Assembly (NCBI GenBank): GCA_028583415.1
Contig: CM053271.1
Span: 87,407,534-87,471,533 of the forward strand
Direction: 5' to 3'
Source of the DNA: Protea cynaroides
Lineage: Eukaryota; Streptophyta; Magnoliopsida; Proteales; Proteaceae
Length of the DNA stretch: 64,000 bases
How positions within the stretch are numbered: the first letter of the stretch is position 1; each line of letters starts with the position of its first letter. The translations under genes were made by a program, and so were the position numbers. Shown here in pieces: positions 1-11,500 of the stretch. A model generated the notes under the pieces. That model was not told where the DNA came from. It worked only from the letters and a program-made list of their open reading frames with translations, and searched no databases.

Positions 1-482
1 GAGCCAGCTAAAACGTTGTCCTTGGGCGCCCATCCTTACATAGGCTACGAAGCTACCTATCTACTTTCTACCAGGTCATAAAATTCCCCACAGATCATGG
101 CACTGGAGAGTACAGAGGAGATCAAAGAATCTCGAGGCAATGCTACGAGGTTGAGTTGGGACAAAATACTAAAGGTGTAGACCTTGACGAGACAAAAGAA
201 GGGAACAAGGATGCCAAGGGGAAAGGGAAAGCATCGGTGCAGTCCATCATAGTGGAGGACCTCCGACACGATCTTCACCAGGAGTAGGGGACACTTGCCG
301 AAGTGCTGCTACAAATTCCCCTTTTAGAAGATTGTCCAGAGTGCACCTTCCTAATCGGTGCTTCCCTACAAGGGAAAATTCCTAAAGTCCTCATTGCCTT
401 CATCAAGAAAAATGCAGATGTATTAGCATGGTCGACAGCAGACATGTCGGGCATTGACAGAAAGCTCATGGAGCCTCACCTG
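1..482 (+). pseudogene. Tat-lineage Ty3/gypsy pol, linker before reverse transcriptase (5' piece)
   Basis: Relic of a Tat-type polyprotein that enters from the left edge of the window. The frame from about 15 to 285 gives the linker between protease and reverse transcriptase (LSTFYQVIKFPT, then a Lys-rich stretch). After a stop near 283 the frame at 303-480 reads ADVLAWSTADMSGID, the segment that precedes the RT fingers in Tat and Ogre elements. The reading breaks off at 482 and resumes at 2635 with the expected next residues, so the solo LTR between them is a later insertion. The 5' LTR, gag and protease lie outside the window. The lineage call rests on remembered motif similarity. Confidence 0.8.
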
Positions 483-766
483 TGTAAGACCCGCACTCCA
501 TTAATCTGGTCTAAACATGTCGTGTTAGGTCTTCCCATCATAACCGGCTCAAGCGAACCAACTGTATGAAGGAACCATAAAAGTCAGGTATGGAAACTTT
601 GTTTCGTAGGTTGTTCGGTCAGAAAAATGGGATTGTCTGGTCCTTGTATTGGGCGACCGGTCAGTCGTCCGGTCAAGCCCAGAGTCCCACTTCGAGATTA
701 AGAAGGTTTCCTAATTTGAGGAGATTACTCTCTTAATTAAGAGAGGACTCTATATGGAGACTTTCT

Positions 767-778
767 CTTTATATAGAG
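767..778 (+). promoter_or_regulatory. TATA box of the 483-2634 solo LTR
   Basis: CTTTATATAGAG lies about 280 bp into the LTR and is followed by a pyrimidine-rich stretch, a telo-box-like word (AAACCCTAAAG) and a purine-rich leader, as in the other LTRs here. This is the expected U3/R boundary. Activity is inferred. Confidence 0.55.
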
Positions 779-2231
779 GACATCCCTCTATCTTTTCCTT
801 CTCTTTTGATCATTCTCAAACCCTAAAGCTGAGAGGAAGAGGGGAGAAGAAGGAGAAGGAAGATTGGAGAGGAAGAAAGCTTGAGGAAAAGAAAGAAATC
901 TCTATAGAAGAAGAAGTTATCGTCGGTTTCAAACCCACTACGTCGAGAAGCCAACAGTAAGTCCTCTATTCTATAGAAAGTTAGGACTTGATTCGGATTG
1001 GGATATCAATCACAGTGCTGGTAGATCGAAACCAACACAATGATTATAATTATAGGATCTCCCATATAAAATTCATAACAAATTATAGAAGTTAGGGTTT
1101 CTTTGAAGGACCAACCCCAAAGAAATTAATAACCATAGAATGGTTTAGGATGAATCCCATTGATGAGCCAAAGAATCGACTCAGAGAGAAGACGGACTGA
1201 AGACAGCTTGAAGGTTATCCGATCCCTATTGACTGGAAGGTTAAATGCTAGACCAGACAGGCGACTGGTCACTCTCAAAAAGTCTAATAGGGTTTGTTAG
1301 GATGGCTGATTAGTCGGTCAATGCATGACCAGTCATGATACTGAACAATGTCCAGAAGGCCTAAATTAGAGATCCGATAATGAAATAGTGCACTGTAACT
1401 TGATGAAATGGAATTTTAATTAAACCTTACTAATTGTTTAGGTTTCCAACTAGTCCAAGATAGCTTTTAAGGCTTGAAAAGGAACAACAACACTCTACAG
1501 GTGAGGAAACAAGACCTAAACTAATTGGTTAATAACAAGCTACCCTTATGTTTCTGTTTATTGTTATTGCCATGTTTGTGCATATAACATGTCATCTAAT
1601 ATTGTTTATTTACTACTCATGCATATTTTATTTTTTGTTAAATTATGATGATGATGAATAAGATAGACATGTGCTTGTGTGTGGTCAGTGTGTTGAATGG
1701 AAAGAGGTTGTAGCATCAAACCATTCACCACATTGACATCGTCATATCGTCGTTACTTTAGCAGACTTATTATATCATAGGGTATTAGGGGGTAATCGTG
1801 GTGTGTAACTATAGCTCTGCCTCTATCTCTGTGTCATATTGAAAGATGCTGGGATAAGGCATTGGATACATTTGATGATATCTAAGATTGGTTAAACACG
1901 AACCCAGTTTGCAAGCCCTCGCTAGTAGGGGCATACGTACTGGTATGGGATAAAGTATCAGGGGTGGTGTTGGAGGTGTGGGATCCGTTAGGCTCTAGCT
2001 CTATCTCTATTCTGTAGTGAGTGATGTGGGACGACAAAGGTGTGTGATCTGTTGGGTGTGCTCACACTCTCGTATATGGAGGTGTGGTGACTGCCTATCC
2101 TTACCATAGTATATTGTAAACTTAAATCAGACCAAAGATATGAATTTAACATCATGCATATGTTTGCTGCATTATTTTGTTTACTCATTGAGCTAAGTTG
2201 TGAGCTAATCTGATGATATCGTATTCTTTTA

Positions 2232-2366
2232 GCTGATGATACAGGTACAACTATTGAAGATTACATGAATGCGCCATCTTATTGACACGTGGTTGTTGTG
2301 AACGTGCAAGCAATGGAAGATGAGAATGACTCCTCATGTGAGTGTTTTCACTATGTTTACGTTTAG
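2232..2366 (+). pseudogene. LTR micro-ORF, putative terminal exon (broken copy)
   Basis: Follows a TTCTTTTAG acceptor at 2224-2232. The frame reads TIEDYMNAPSY, then an in-frame TGA at 2282, then EDENDSSCEC and a stop at 2364. It aligns residue by residue with the micro-ORFs of the LTRs at 4839, 12043, 18600, 22043 and 37627, although surrounding DNA has diverged strongly. No known domain is recognised. The internal stop means this copy is dead. Confidence 0.45.
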
Positions 2367-2634
2367 TGTTTTATTTCATATTTTGATTTATGGATTTGTA
2401 ATCAGATATTTATTTATGTTTTGGTTTACAATTGATAACTGGATTATTAAATATTTATCATTAGACTCTCAGTTCATAATAATAAAGACTTCTGTTATTA
2501 TTTATAATCTCTGATTGTGATGTAGATACGTATGGTTTAATTGTTGGCACGGTCTTATGTGATCCTGGCTTGAGCTGTTGGTTCATATGACAATTCATTC
2601 ACACTTCTAGTTCGTCCAGAATTGGAGTGTAATA

Positions 2635-3706
2635 GCCTGTCTGTTGACCTCCAGCATTGTCCTGTGAGGAAAGAAGATAAGCTTTGCCCCAGAAAGGCAG
2701 GTCATTATAAATGAAGAAGTGGAAAAGCTTCTCCAGGCAGGGTTCATTAGAGAGGTAAAATACCCCGAATGGCTGTCAAATGTTGTAATGGTTCCAAAGT
2801 CAGGGAATCGTTGAAGAATTTGTATAGACTTTATTGACCTAAATAAAGCGTGTCCCAAAGATAGCTACCCCCTGCCTCAGATTAATCAATTGATAGATGC
2901 CACCTCTGGGTCACGAGCTATTGTCAGTCATGGATGCCTACTCGGGATACAACCAAATCTCGATGTGTCAAGAGGATGAGGAAAGCACCAATTTCATTAC
3001 TAGTCAGGGAACATATTGCTATAAAATAATGCCCTTAGGCTTAAAAAATGCTGAAGCCACCTACAAGAGGCTAGTAAACAAAGTCTTCAGGGATCAAATA
3101 GGAAAAAACATGGAGGTATACGTTGATGATTTTCTCATAAAGAGTTTAAAAGTAAGGACACACATCGATGACCTCAGCAGGGACTTTGGGTCCTCCGCAA
3201 GAACAAGATAAAGCTAAACCCATCAAGTATGCCTTTGGAGTATTATCAGGAAAATTTTTAGGCTTCATGGTGTCGCAATGAGGGATTGAAGCCAACCCCA
3301 CAAAAATAGAGGCCATCTAGAACATGAAGGCTCCCAAAAATATGAAACAGGTGCAAGAGTTGACAGGAAGGGTCGTAGCCCTTCGCCACTTCATGTCGAG
3401 GTCCCTAGATCGCTGCTTGCCCTCCATCAAAACCCTCAAAGGTAACAAGAAGTTCAAATGGACCCCTGAATGCTAGTTGGCATTTTTGGAGTTGAAAAAA
3501 TATCTATTGACTGCGCCAATACTAGTAAAGCCTGAGCCTGGAGATGAGCTCTAGCTACTTAGCTGTCTCATCTGTAGCAGTTAATGGAGTGTTGGTCAAG
3601 GAGGTCGACAAGATACAATGATCAATATATTATGTGAGCAAAATGCTTTTGGAGACAGAAACTAGGTATCAAACCATAGAGAAGCATGCGTTGGCATTGG
3701 TCACCA
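2635..3706 (+). pseudogene. Tat pol: reverse transcriptase and start of RNase H
   Basis: Continues the relic that stopped at 482. About 2650-2900 gives the RT fingers (EVEKLLQAGFIREVKYPEW, then a stop, then ICIDFIDLNKACPKDSYPLP). 2897-3211 is the palm, with VMDAYSGYNQI and the catalytic YVDD box (YVDDFLIKS), typical of Tat. After a frameshift near 3190 the connection domain and the start of RNase H follow (VSKMLLETETRYQTIEKHALALV). There are several stops and at least two frameshifts. Coding ends abruptly at 3706 where the - strand Tekay begins. The rest of RNase H is missing on the far side of that insertion (20759), so some Tat sequence was deleted with the Tekay 3' LTR. Confidence 0.85.
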
Positions 3707-3806
3707 ACTCCCCCACCCTTAAAAGAAATTTCATCCCCGAAATTTGCATGTAGGTCTCATAACTCCCCCACACCTAAAAGAAATTTTGGCCTCGAAATTT
3801 GCACAT
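3707..3806 (-). promoter_or_regulatory. Duplicated polypurine tract of the - strand Tekay
   Basis: Two copies of the 3' end motif lie in tandem: ACTCCCCCACCCTTAAAAG at 3707-3725 and ACTCCCCCACACCTAAAAG at 3764-3782, each next to a copy of the sequence that reads AATTTCGAGG or AATTTCGGGG on the - strand. The PPT normally primes plus-strand cDNA synthesis directly before the 3' LTR. The same doubling is present in the + strand Tekay at 11950-12042, so it belongs to the family. Confidence 0.6.
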
Positions 3807-4838
3807 ACCTTATTCATCGAATATGTTAGGATACTCCTTTCGCATAGTGTTCTCTTCCTCCCAAGTGATTTCTTCTACATCTTGGCTTTTCTAATGCACT
3901 TTGACGTAATGGATATCCTTGCTTTGGAGATGTTGTACCTTTCAGCTTGTGAGCATCACAGGTAGTACTTCAAATGTCAAGTCCTCTGTCAAGTCTGGTG
4001 GGTCTGCTGTCAAGATGTGCAATGGATCCCTGACATACTTCTTTAATAAAAAAACATGGAACACATCATGAACGTTTGACATGGATGGTGGTAAAGCCAG
4101 TTGATATGCCACTTTACCATGTCTGGTCAAAATCTCGTATGGTCCCACATACCTGGGGCATAGCTTTTCCTTCTTACCGAACCGTTTCAGACCTCGCACA
4201 AGTGATATCTTCAAGAACACCTTGTCACCCACTGCAAACTCCAGATCTCGACGTCGGTTATCCGCAAAGTGCTTTTGTCAAACTTGAGCTGTCTTCACTC
4301 TTTCCTTAATTTGATCAATCACTCGACTAGTTTCTTCTACGAACTTCGGTCCTACAATCATTCTCTCTCTCACCTCATTCCATGATAGAGGTGTACGAAA
4401 TTTCTTCCCATAGAGTGCCTCATATGGAGCCATTTGGATCGTAGTTTGGTAACTATTGTTATAAGAAAACTCGATGAGCAATAGCTTTTCGTCCCAAGCT
4501 CCTTTAAAGTCTAGGGCACACGCTCGGAGTATATCCTCCAAGATTTGAATAGTTCTTTCTGACTGCTTGTCTATTTGAGGATGAAAAGTTGTACTAAACT
4601 TCAACTTGGTTCCCATGGCTTTCTGTAATCCTTCCCCGAACATTGATGTAAAACGGGGATCTCTATCAGATACTATACTCTCTGCGACACTGTGAAGTCT
4701 AACTATATTGTCCATATACAACTTGGCTAGCTTATCCATGGTATACTGAGGTCTGACAGCGATGAAGTGAGTTGTCTTTGTAAGTCGAATGACTATAACC
4801 CACACGGCATCCACTGACCTTGGTGTCAGGGGTAGGCC
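3707..4838 (-). pseudogene. Tekay chromovirus integrase C-terminal half and chromodomain (left piece of split - strand element)
   Basis: On the - strand this reads, from 4838 down, LTPRSVDAVWVIV, the catalytic core (SIVSDRDPRF, then a degraded HPQIDKQSERTIQ), the GPY/F module (KLCPRYVGPYEI near 4150) and the start of the chromodomain (DLTFEVLPVM near 3960). The chromodomain remainder below 3940 is frameshifted. It ends at the polypurine tract at 3707. The matching integrase N-terminal half lies on the other side of the + strand Tekay, at 14430-14620, so the two pieces were one gene. The 3' LTR expected left of 3707 is absent: Tat sequence touches the PPT directly, which implies a deletion at the junction. 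Confidence 0.88.
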
Positions 4839-5147
4839 TATAAGACCTGCACTCCGTGAATCCGATCTAAACCTTGATTTCATGTTGTAACAGGACTTCC
4901 GATCATCACCGGGCCAGACGGGACGAGCGGATGACAATCGGGTACAAAATCGGACACACCAGACCAACTTAAGTACGAATTTCTTTCATACCGGTCGATG
5001 GTACCGGTCTATGGTACCGGTCGACCGGTATGGTCTGCGCAGCAGACTACCAAGATCCGGAATTGGATCTTTGTGGGTCCCACTTTTCCAATTCCAAATC
5101 TTAAGACTTTTCTAATCCTAAGAGGCTTCCAAAACCTAATTCCTAGC

Positions 5148-5157
5148 CTATTTAAAC
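5148..5157 (+). promoter_or_regulatory. TATA box in the 5' LTR
   Basis: CTATTTAAAC about 310 bp into the LTR. The same word is at 12349-12358 in the 3' LTR. Related TATA boxes sit in the - strand LTRs at 20466-20475 and 45653-45663. A telo-box (AAACCCTAGAG) follows about 50 bp downstream in each. Confidence 0.6.
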
Positions 5158-6717
5158 CCCTCTAAGCCTCCTAGAATCCCTTCCATTGATCCTCACAAAC
5201 CCTAGAGAGGAGAAGGAGATTGGAGAAGGAGAAGGACCTAGGAAGAAGAAGGAAGTGCCGCCATTGCCGTTCACGACCCTCACCTTACGCCAGTCGACGG
5301 TAAGTGTTTTGAATCATTCCTCTTACATTGTGACTCTAGGATAGTTAGTATGGTTGGATCAATACCATGCAAAGCAGGTATTGATCTAAACCCTAATTGG
5401 CCATTAAACCCTAATTTGCCGTCAAATCCTAGATTCGAGTTCTAGGATGATTATCATCAAAACTAGACTTGAATGTGTTTGAGATAACTCTAACTCAAAG
5501 CTCAGACTTAGAATGGATAGGAGAAACCCTGGAAATCCATGGAGATTGATCGACGACAGTTGAAAAACCTAATGTATGGTCTTCCGAAGACATACCGATC
5601 GACCATACCGGTCGCTAGTTTTCCCATAGAGCTGCGACCGGTATGTTGCGATCGGTCAGCTCTGAAAGGCTGGTTTTGAACTCTGTTGGTTTTATGACCA
5701 ACGTGAAACCCTAAGAAACTATTCTAATTGAACCCTAATATAATGTAGGACTCTGTGATAGCACGTTTGGATCTTGCGACGTGGAGCAAGCTATCAAACG
5801 AGCGTCAGGCAAGGGAATCTGACCTAAACCCTAATAAATAAAGGACAGTAAAATATTGTTAATAATAACCTTGAATACATGATGTGATGGTTGTGCATAT
5901 TCACATGTCATCTTTTATTTCTAGTTATTATTATTGTTCATGCATATTCCATATGATAGGATGTGATTGTTAGGCATGTGGTTGTTTTCGTTGGTGTGTG
6001 GAATGGGAAGGGCCTGGGGCCTAGGATCATTCCTCACACTAGCACCTTTTTGTAGTATTCTATCTTAGCATGCTTGGTGCGGGTAGGGCATCAGGGGAAG
6101 GTCGTGGTACTGTGGTCTCTGGCCTGGCCACGATGTTGTGGCATTGTGGTCTCTGACATGTGGTCTCTGGCCTGGCCACGATGCTTTAGCTCTATCTCTA
6201 TGCCGTAGGGAGTTATGTTGGGATAGGGTCTACTTGCGTATTGTTCTGTCTTAGTATGTTTGATGCGGGTAGGGCATCAGGGGGAGGTGTGGCATTGTGG
6301 TCTCCAGCCCGGCCACCACGCTCTAGCTCTATCTCTATGCCGTAGTGAGCTGTACTAGGATGGAGCCTACAGTGATGACATATAGGATTGGTTAGTTGCA
6401 AGCCCAGTTTGCAAGCCCTAGCCAGTAGGGGCTTATGTATTGGTATGGGTGGAGTATCAGGGGAGGTAGTGGATGCCTTAGCTCTATCTTTATTCCATGA
6501 TGGGTGCATGTGGGTCGGTGGTGGTGTGATCTACTGTGCGATGCTACACACTCGTGTATAGAGGTGCGGGGGCCTCCAATCCTTTCTATATCACATTGCA
6601 AACTTAAACCAGACCACAACATAAAATGATTGTTACTCATGTATAATATTATGAAACTGTCTGAGGGTCTTACTGAGCTAAGTTATGAGCTCACCCTTTG
6701 TATATACATTATTTTTA

Positions 6718-6852
6718 GATGTTGATGTAGGTTACACGGTGGACGACTATTGGAACGCTCCGACGTATGGTGGCGTGGTTACTCTGGATGTACAGGCAGG
6801 AGAGGATGAGCATGACGCTTCATTCGAGTGTTCTTTCTACGTGTACCTTTGA
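6718..6852 (+). CDS. LTR micro-ORF, putative terminal exon (5' LTR copy)
   Basis: The frame GAT...TGA starts at an acceptor (ATTTTTAG, 6711-6718). It reads GYTVDDYWNAPTYGGVV, an acidic stretch, then EDEHDASFECSFYVYL and a stop. The Ala/Ser-Cys-Glu-Cys motif is mutated to Phe-Glu-Cys in this copy. There is no ATG at the start, so if translated it would be the last exon of a spliced message, or would use an upstream start. Function is unknown and I recognise no family. Confidence 0.4.
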   Translation, partial: DVDVGYTVDDYWNAPTYGGVVTLDVQAGEDEHDASFECSFYVYL

Positions 6853-7135
6853 TTTTATTTATTTATTTAAGTTATTTTCAGTTGGATTAAAGAGATGTAA
6901 AGATATTTAGTTTATGTTTAGAATTTGAATAATTGATTATTTTATTTAAATTTATCAATAGATACTCAGTTCATTCTATTTAATGACTTTCATTGTATTA
7001 TTTGTATTCTGATTGTGGTTATGTGCAATGGTTTGTATGAGTGGACACGGTCTTATCGAGAACTTGGTGTGAACCGTTGGTTTAGTGGTGGTTCATTCAC
7101 ACTTCTGGTTCAGTCAAAATTGGGGTATGACAACT

Positions 7136-7147
7136 TGGTATCAGAGC
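7136..7147 (+). promoter_or_regulatory. Primer-binding site, initiator methionine tRNA
   Basis: TGGTATCAGAGC lies 3 nt after the end of the 5' LTR and is complementary to the 3' end of plant initiator-Met tRNA, the usual primer for minus-strand cDNA in Tekay elements. Confidence 0.9.
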
Positions 7148-7149
7148 TC

Positions 7150-8590
7150 TCGGGCTCTGTCCAACAAACCATATTGCACTTAACTAAGTTGATGAACTGA
7201 GATAGGAAAATTAAAAATCTTAATACAAACACACTATAAGCACTGTTTGATGCCTGAGACTAAAACGGAAGAGCACAATGTACTATACTAAAGGTGAAAT
7301 TAATAAACAGTCATGCTCTAGATAGGAACCATAATGACAGGTGAGAAAAATCATAAACTTCCACTAAATTGAAAAGAAACTGTAACAAGAGTATAATATA
7401 GAACATCCAAAGAGCTAGATAGGTTTATATAGGATGCGGTGCATTATTGACTTACTCTTATGATTATTGGGGATATACATACCTGATAATAATTCTCGTA
7501 CCTTGACAGAATACCTTCTTGATTCAACCTATCAATTGAAGTTATAGATGTTATTTCCTTAGAATTAGTCCTGATTATACCAATCTAAGCTACTCCTATG
7601 ATCGACACCATGAATAGAGATATGAACCGAATGAACATTTAAAGGTTTAATCATTCCGAATGTACATCTTTTTTATTTTATACCTGATTTACTGATGTAC
7701 CAAAACTTCTCCAGATATACTCCTGTAGTGCCTTGACCAATGGCACTATATACTCGATAGAACCTATAACCATGAGGTTAAGAACTGTAAAACCTCTATT
7801 TCTATATATTTAGACCACCGTGTAACTTAACGACCTTTGGATGCTGGTTGGATTACCATAGATATACTCCTGATCCTTTAACCTAAGTTCACTAGATAAA
7901 ACAAGTGTTCTTCATCATACTGAGTTTGAAAGAAGGAAATGAATCACTTTTGAATAAACATTCTGATTCTTATATTCCTTGACATCCGTTGATAGAGATA
8001 CTTAGTTAATAAGGGAATTATTGGATGGGAGATGATTAAATTCAGATTAGATTCTATAGCCAAGGAACCTCAGATGAAGTAATGGAGGATTTGTTTCGAG
8101 ATTGCTGAATCGATGGATTTGTGTCATGATCTGTAAAAGAGTGCATAAGCAGGAAGTGAGAACTATCAAGAGTAGCCAGTAAAGAAATAGATAGCACTCA
8201 AGTAGAGTTAAAGATGACTATATCGGTATGAATTTTGACAAGACAGAAGGTTTCTAAAGACAGATCTAAGAGTGGATACAAGGATGAAGTCAAAAATTAT
8301 GGCATTGATAGTATTTAGATTAGTACAAGTAATACGGAGTTATGCCCAATGTCAAGTGAGATGATTAAGTCAAGACCAAAAGAGTTTGACTGAATTAATG
8401 AATTTATAAGCATATACCCTAATGCTTATAGATTGACTTGGGATATGTAATGAGTAAATAGTCAGAAGATGCTTTTCGAGACATATGAAAGAGAGATAAA
8501 GGTAGAACATCAGTGATAAAAGAGATGTAAGTTACAGAGTGCAATATGAGATTTTGACGATAATCTTTGAAAAATCATAAGAGATGAAGG
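7150..8590 (+). other. Degraded leader and gag region of the + strand Tekay
   Basis: The first roughly 170 bp (to about 7320) match, in reverse complement, the leader next to the primer-binding site of the other Tekay copy (18420-18584). Beyond that I can recognise neither gag nor the antisense accessory ORF found in the two - strand Tekay copies. The sequence is AT-rich and stop-filled in all frames. Either this region was replaced or it has decayed past recognition. Confidence 0.5.
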
Positions 8591-11500
8591 AACTAGACAA
8601 GCTCTTAAAACCATTATACTAGATTTCGCTAGTTCAAGCTCTTTTGGACTAGATGTTGTAGTGGGTAAGTGTTATGAACATTGTCTGAATCATATGGATG
8701 TAGAGAATTTAGATGCAACCTAAATCGACTTGAGATGGCAGACTTTGACATCATCTTGGGAATAGACTGATTGTCTCAACACTCTGCAAGTGATTATGTG
8801 CATAGAAGAGGTTATCAATTAAGAACAACGATGGCACGTAAATTGGTTTTATTGGAAGCATATTGCTTAGGAAGCGAAAGCTCATCCTCTCTACACGAAA
8901 GGCAAAGAGATGCTTTGAAAAGAAAGGAGTTAGATATATGGCATCTGTGGTAAATGCTACCAAAGAAACACCACAGATGGAAGATACTGATGTGATGCAT
9001 AAATTCCCTGATGTATTTTCAAGAGACTTACCCGGGTTGCCACCTGATCATGTAACTGAGTTCGTTATCGACTTATTGCCAGGGTTGACGCCGGTGTCTA
9101 AAGCACCATACAGGATGGTCCCTACAAAATTAAAGGAGCTGAAGACCCAATTACAAGAACTATTAGATAAGGGTTTCATATGACCAAGCATATCGCCATG
9201 GGGAGCACCTGTATTATTGGTTAAGAAGAAGGACGGTAGTGTACGGCTATGTATCGACTACCGAGAATTGAACAAGTTAACCATCAAGAATCGATATCCT
9301 TTGCCTAGGATCGATGATCTGTTTGATCAATTACAGGGTGCAAAGGTTTTCTCGAAAATTGATCTCAGATCAGGGTATCACCAACTGAAGATCAAGGCCG
9401 GAGATATCCCAAAGACTGCTTTCAGGACAAGGTATGGGCATTATGAGTTTCTAGTTATGTCGTTCGGGTTGACCAATGCCCCAGCGTCATTCATGGAACT
9501 GATGAACCGAGTGTTTCATGATATGTTGGACACTTCGGTCATCGTATTCATCGATGACATATTGGTCTACTCAAAGGACAGGGAGGCTCATACGACATAT
9601 TTGAGAGCAGCCCTACAACGGCTGAGAAGGGAGAAGCCTTATGCCAAGTTTAAGAAGTGTGAATTTTGGCTGAAGGAGGTGGCTTTCTTGGGCTATGTAG
9701 TATCTGAAGATGGTATCAAGGTAGATCCAAGTAAGATAGCTGCTATAGTAGGATGGAAAGCACCAAAATCAGTTGCGGAGATTCGTAGTTTCCTTGGATT
9801 GGCTGGTTACTATAGAAGATTCGTGGAAGACTACTCAAGGATCGCCGTTCCACTTACCCGACTAACCAAGAAGGGAGAGAAGTTTATATGGTCAGAGGAG
9901 TGCGAGAAATGCTTTCAGACTTTGAAGTCAAGACTAGTCTCTACACCTATCTTGACCATCCCAGTACCAAGCTTACCGTTTACCTTATATATGGATGCTT
10001 CAGGATTGGGTCTTGGATGTGTATTGATGCAAGGAGAACAGGTGATTGCCTACGCATCAAGATAATTGAAAGAGCATGAGAAGAACTATCCTACACATGA
10101 CTTGGAGTTGGCAGCGGTAATACATGCAATCAAGACTTGGAGACACTACCTCTACGGTGAAAAGTTCCAGATTAAGTCAGATCACAAGAGCTTAACCTAT
10201 CTTTTCACTCAGAAGGACCTGAATATGAGACAGAGGAGATGGCTGGAGTTATTAAAAGATTATGATTGTGACATCCAGTACCATCCGGATAAGGCAAATA
10301 TTGTGGCTGACGCCCTAAGCAGAAAGTGGGCAATGAAACCGGAGGCAGGACCAAGTAAAAATACTGCATTATGTGCTGCAGCCTCGAGCTCAATAGAGAA
10401 TGATGAAGAGTATATAATAGAGACTGCAAGAGATCCAGTGGAACATGACTTAATTCATAAGTTCACATTGATGTTCGCAGCCTTGAAGATCTCATTGGAT
10501 CTCATAGATGAGGTCAAAGTAGCAATCCTACAGGATCCACATCTCAAGACGGTACAAGAAGACCTAGAGAAAGGTAACAGCAATCCTGACTTTACCTTGG
10601 ATTCAGACAAGGTACTCAGGTATCGTGGACAATTATGTATACCTGAGAGTGAGAACTTAAATATCAGAGATCGAGTTATGACATAAGCTCATTACACTTC
10701 ATACTCGGTACATCCATGAAGCACCAAAATGTATCATGATTTAAGAAGATTATATTGGTGGAGGAGTATGAAAGCAAATATAGCTCGTTTCGTATTCCAA
10801 TGTCTGAATTGCCAGCAAGTTAAAGCGAAAAGGCAGAGACCCGCAGGTTTACTGCAACCATTATCGAAACCTACTTGGAAGTGGGATTGTATCACAATGG
10901 ATTTCGTCACTGTCCTACCCTTGACACCAAGGTCGGTGGATGCAGTTTGGGTTATAGTCGATCGACTCACCAAGATAGCTTGATTCATTGCGGTTAGACC
11001 TCGGTATACCATGGAGAAGCTGGCCAAGCTATATGTAGATAACATAGTCAGACTTCATGGCATCCTAGATAGTATAGTATCTGATAGAGATCCCCATTTT
11101 ACATCAAAGTTCTGGGAAGGATTACAGAAAGCTATGGGAACAAAGTTGAAGTTCAGTACAACTTTTCACCCTTAGACGGACGGGCAGTCAGAACAAACCA
11201 TTCAAATTTTAGAAGACATGCTCCGAGCATGTGCCCTAGATTTTAAGGGAGCCTGGGACGAGAAGCTATCGCTTATCGAGTTTGCTCATAACAACAGCTA
11301 CCACGCTACAATCCAAATGGCTCCATATGAAGCACTCTATGGGAAGAAGTATCGTACACCTCTGTTATGGAATATGGTGGGAGAAAGAAGAATTGTAGGA
11401 CCAGAGTTCGTCAAAGAAACTTGTCGAGTGATTGATCAGATCAAGGAAAAAGTGAAGACAGCTCAAGTTCGACAGAAGCACTATGCGGATAACAGACGTC

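Larger units (their letters stand above)
483..2634 (+). mobile_element. Solo LTR inserted in the Tat pol gene
   Basis: Begins TGTAAGACCCGCACTCC, the same start as the Tekay LTRs at 4839 and 12043. It ends in a degraded form (GGAGTGTAATA) of their GGGGTATGACA end. Flanking 5-mers are ACCTG (478-482) and GCCTG (2635-2639), a target-site duplication with one mismatch. Tat coding sequence continues on both sides, so the internal region was lost by LTR-LTR recombination. Most of its length differs from the 4839 family, so it is a related but distinct and probably older family. Inside are a TATA box, donor-like GTAAGT at 957, a CTAAT...TTTAG acceptor near 1441, a donor-like GTGAGG at 1500, and a conserved micro-ORF. 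Confidence 0.85.
4839..7132 (+). repeat. 5' LTR of the + strand Tekay
   Basis: 2294 bp from TATAAGACCTGC (a mutated TGTAAGACC start) to GGGGTATGACA, next to the primer-binding site. Visible parts: a GGTCGACC word cluster at 4988-5035, TATA box 5148-5157, AAACCCTAGAGAGG leader, donor CGACG|GTAAGT at 5299/5300, a second word cluster at 5578-5670 in the predicted first intron, acceptor TGTAG at 5748, a GC-type donor at 5809, acceptor ATTTTTAG at 6718, and a micro-ORF to 6852. LTRs of Tekay elements are usually long, and this fits. Confidence 0.9.

Noticed and set aside
754..960. ATG-initiated frame in the 483 LTR as a gene
   Set aside because: Its ATG is upstream of the LTR's TATA box and the codons are a low-complexity purine-rich leader, so it would not be in the transcript start.
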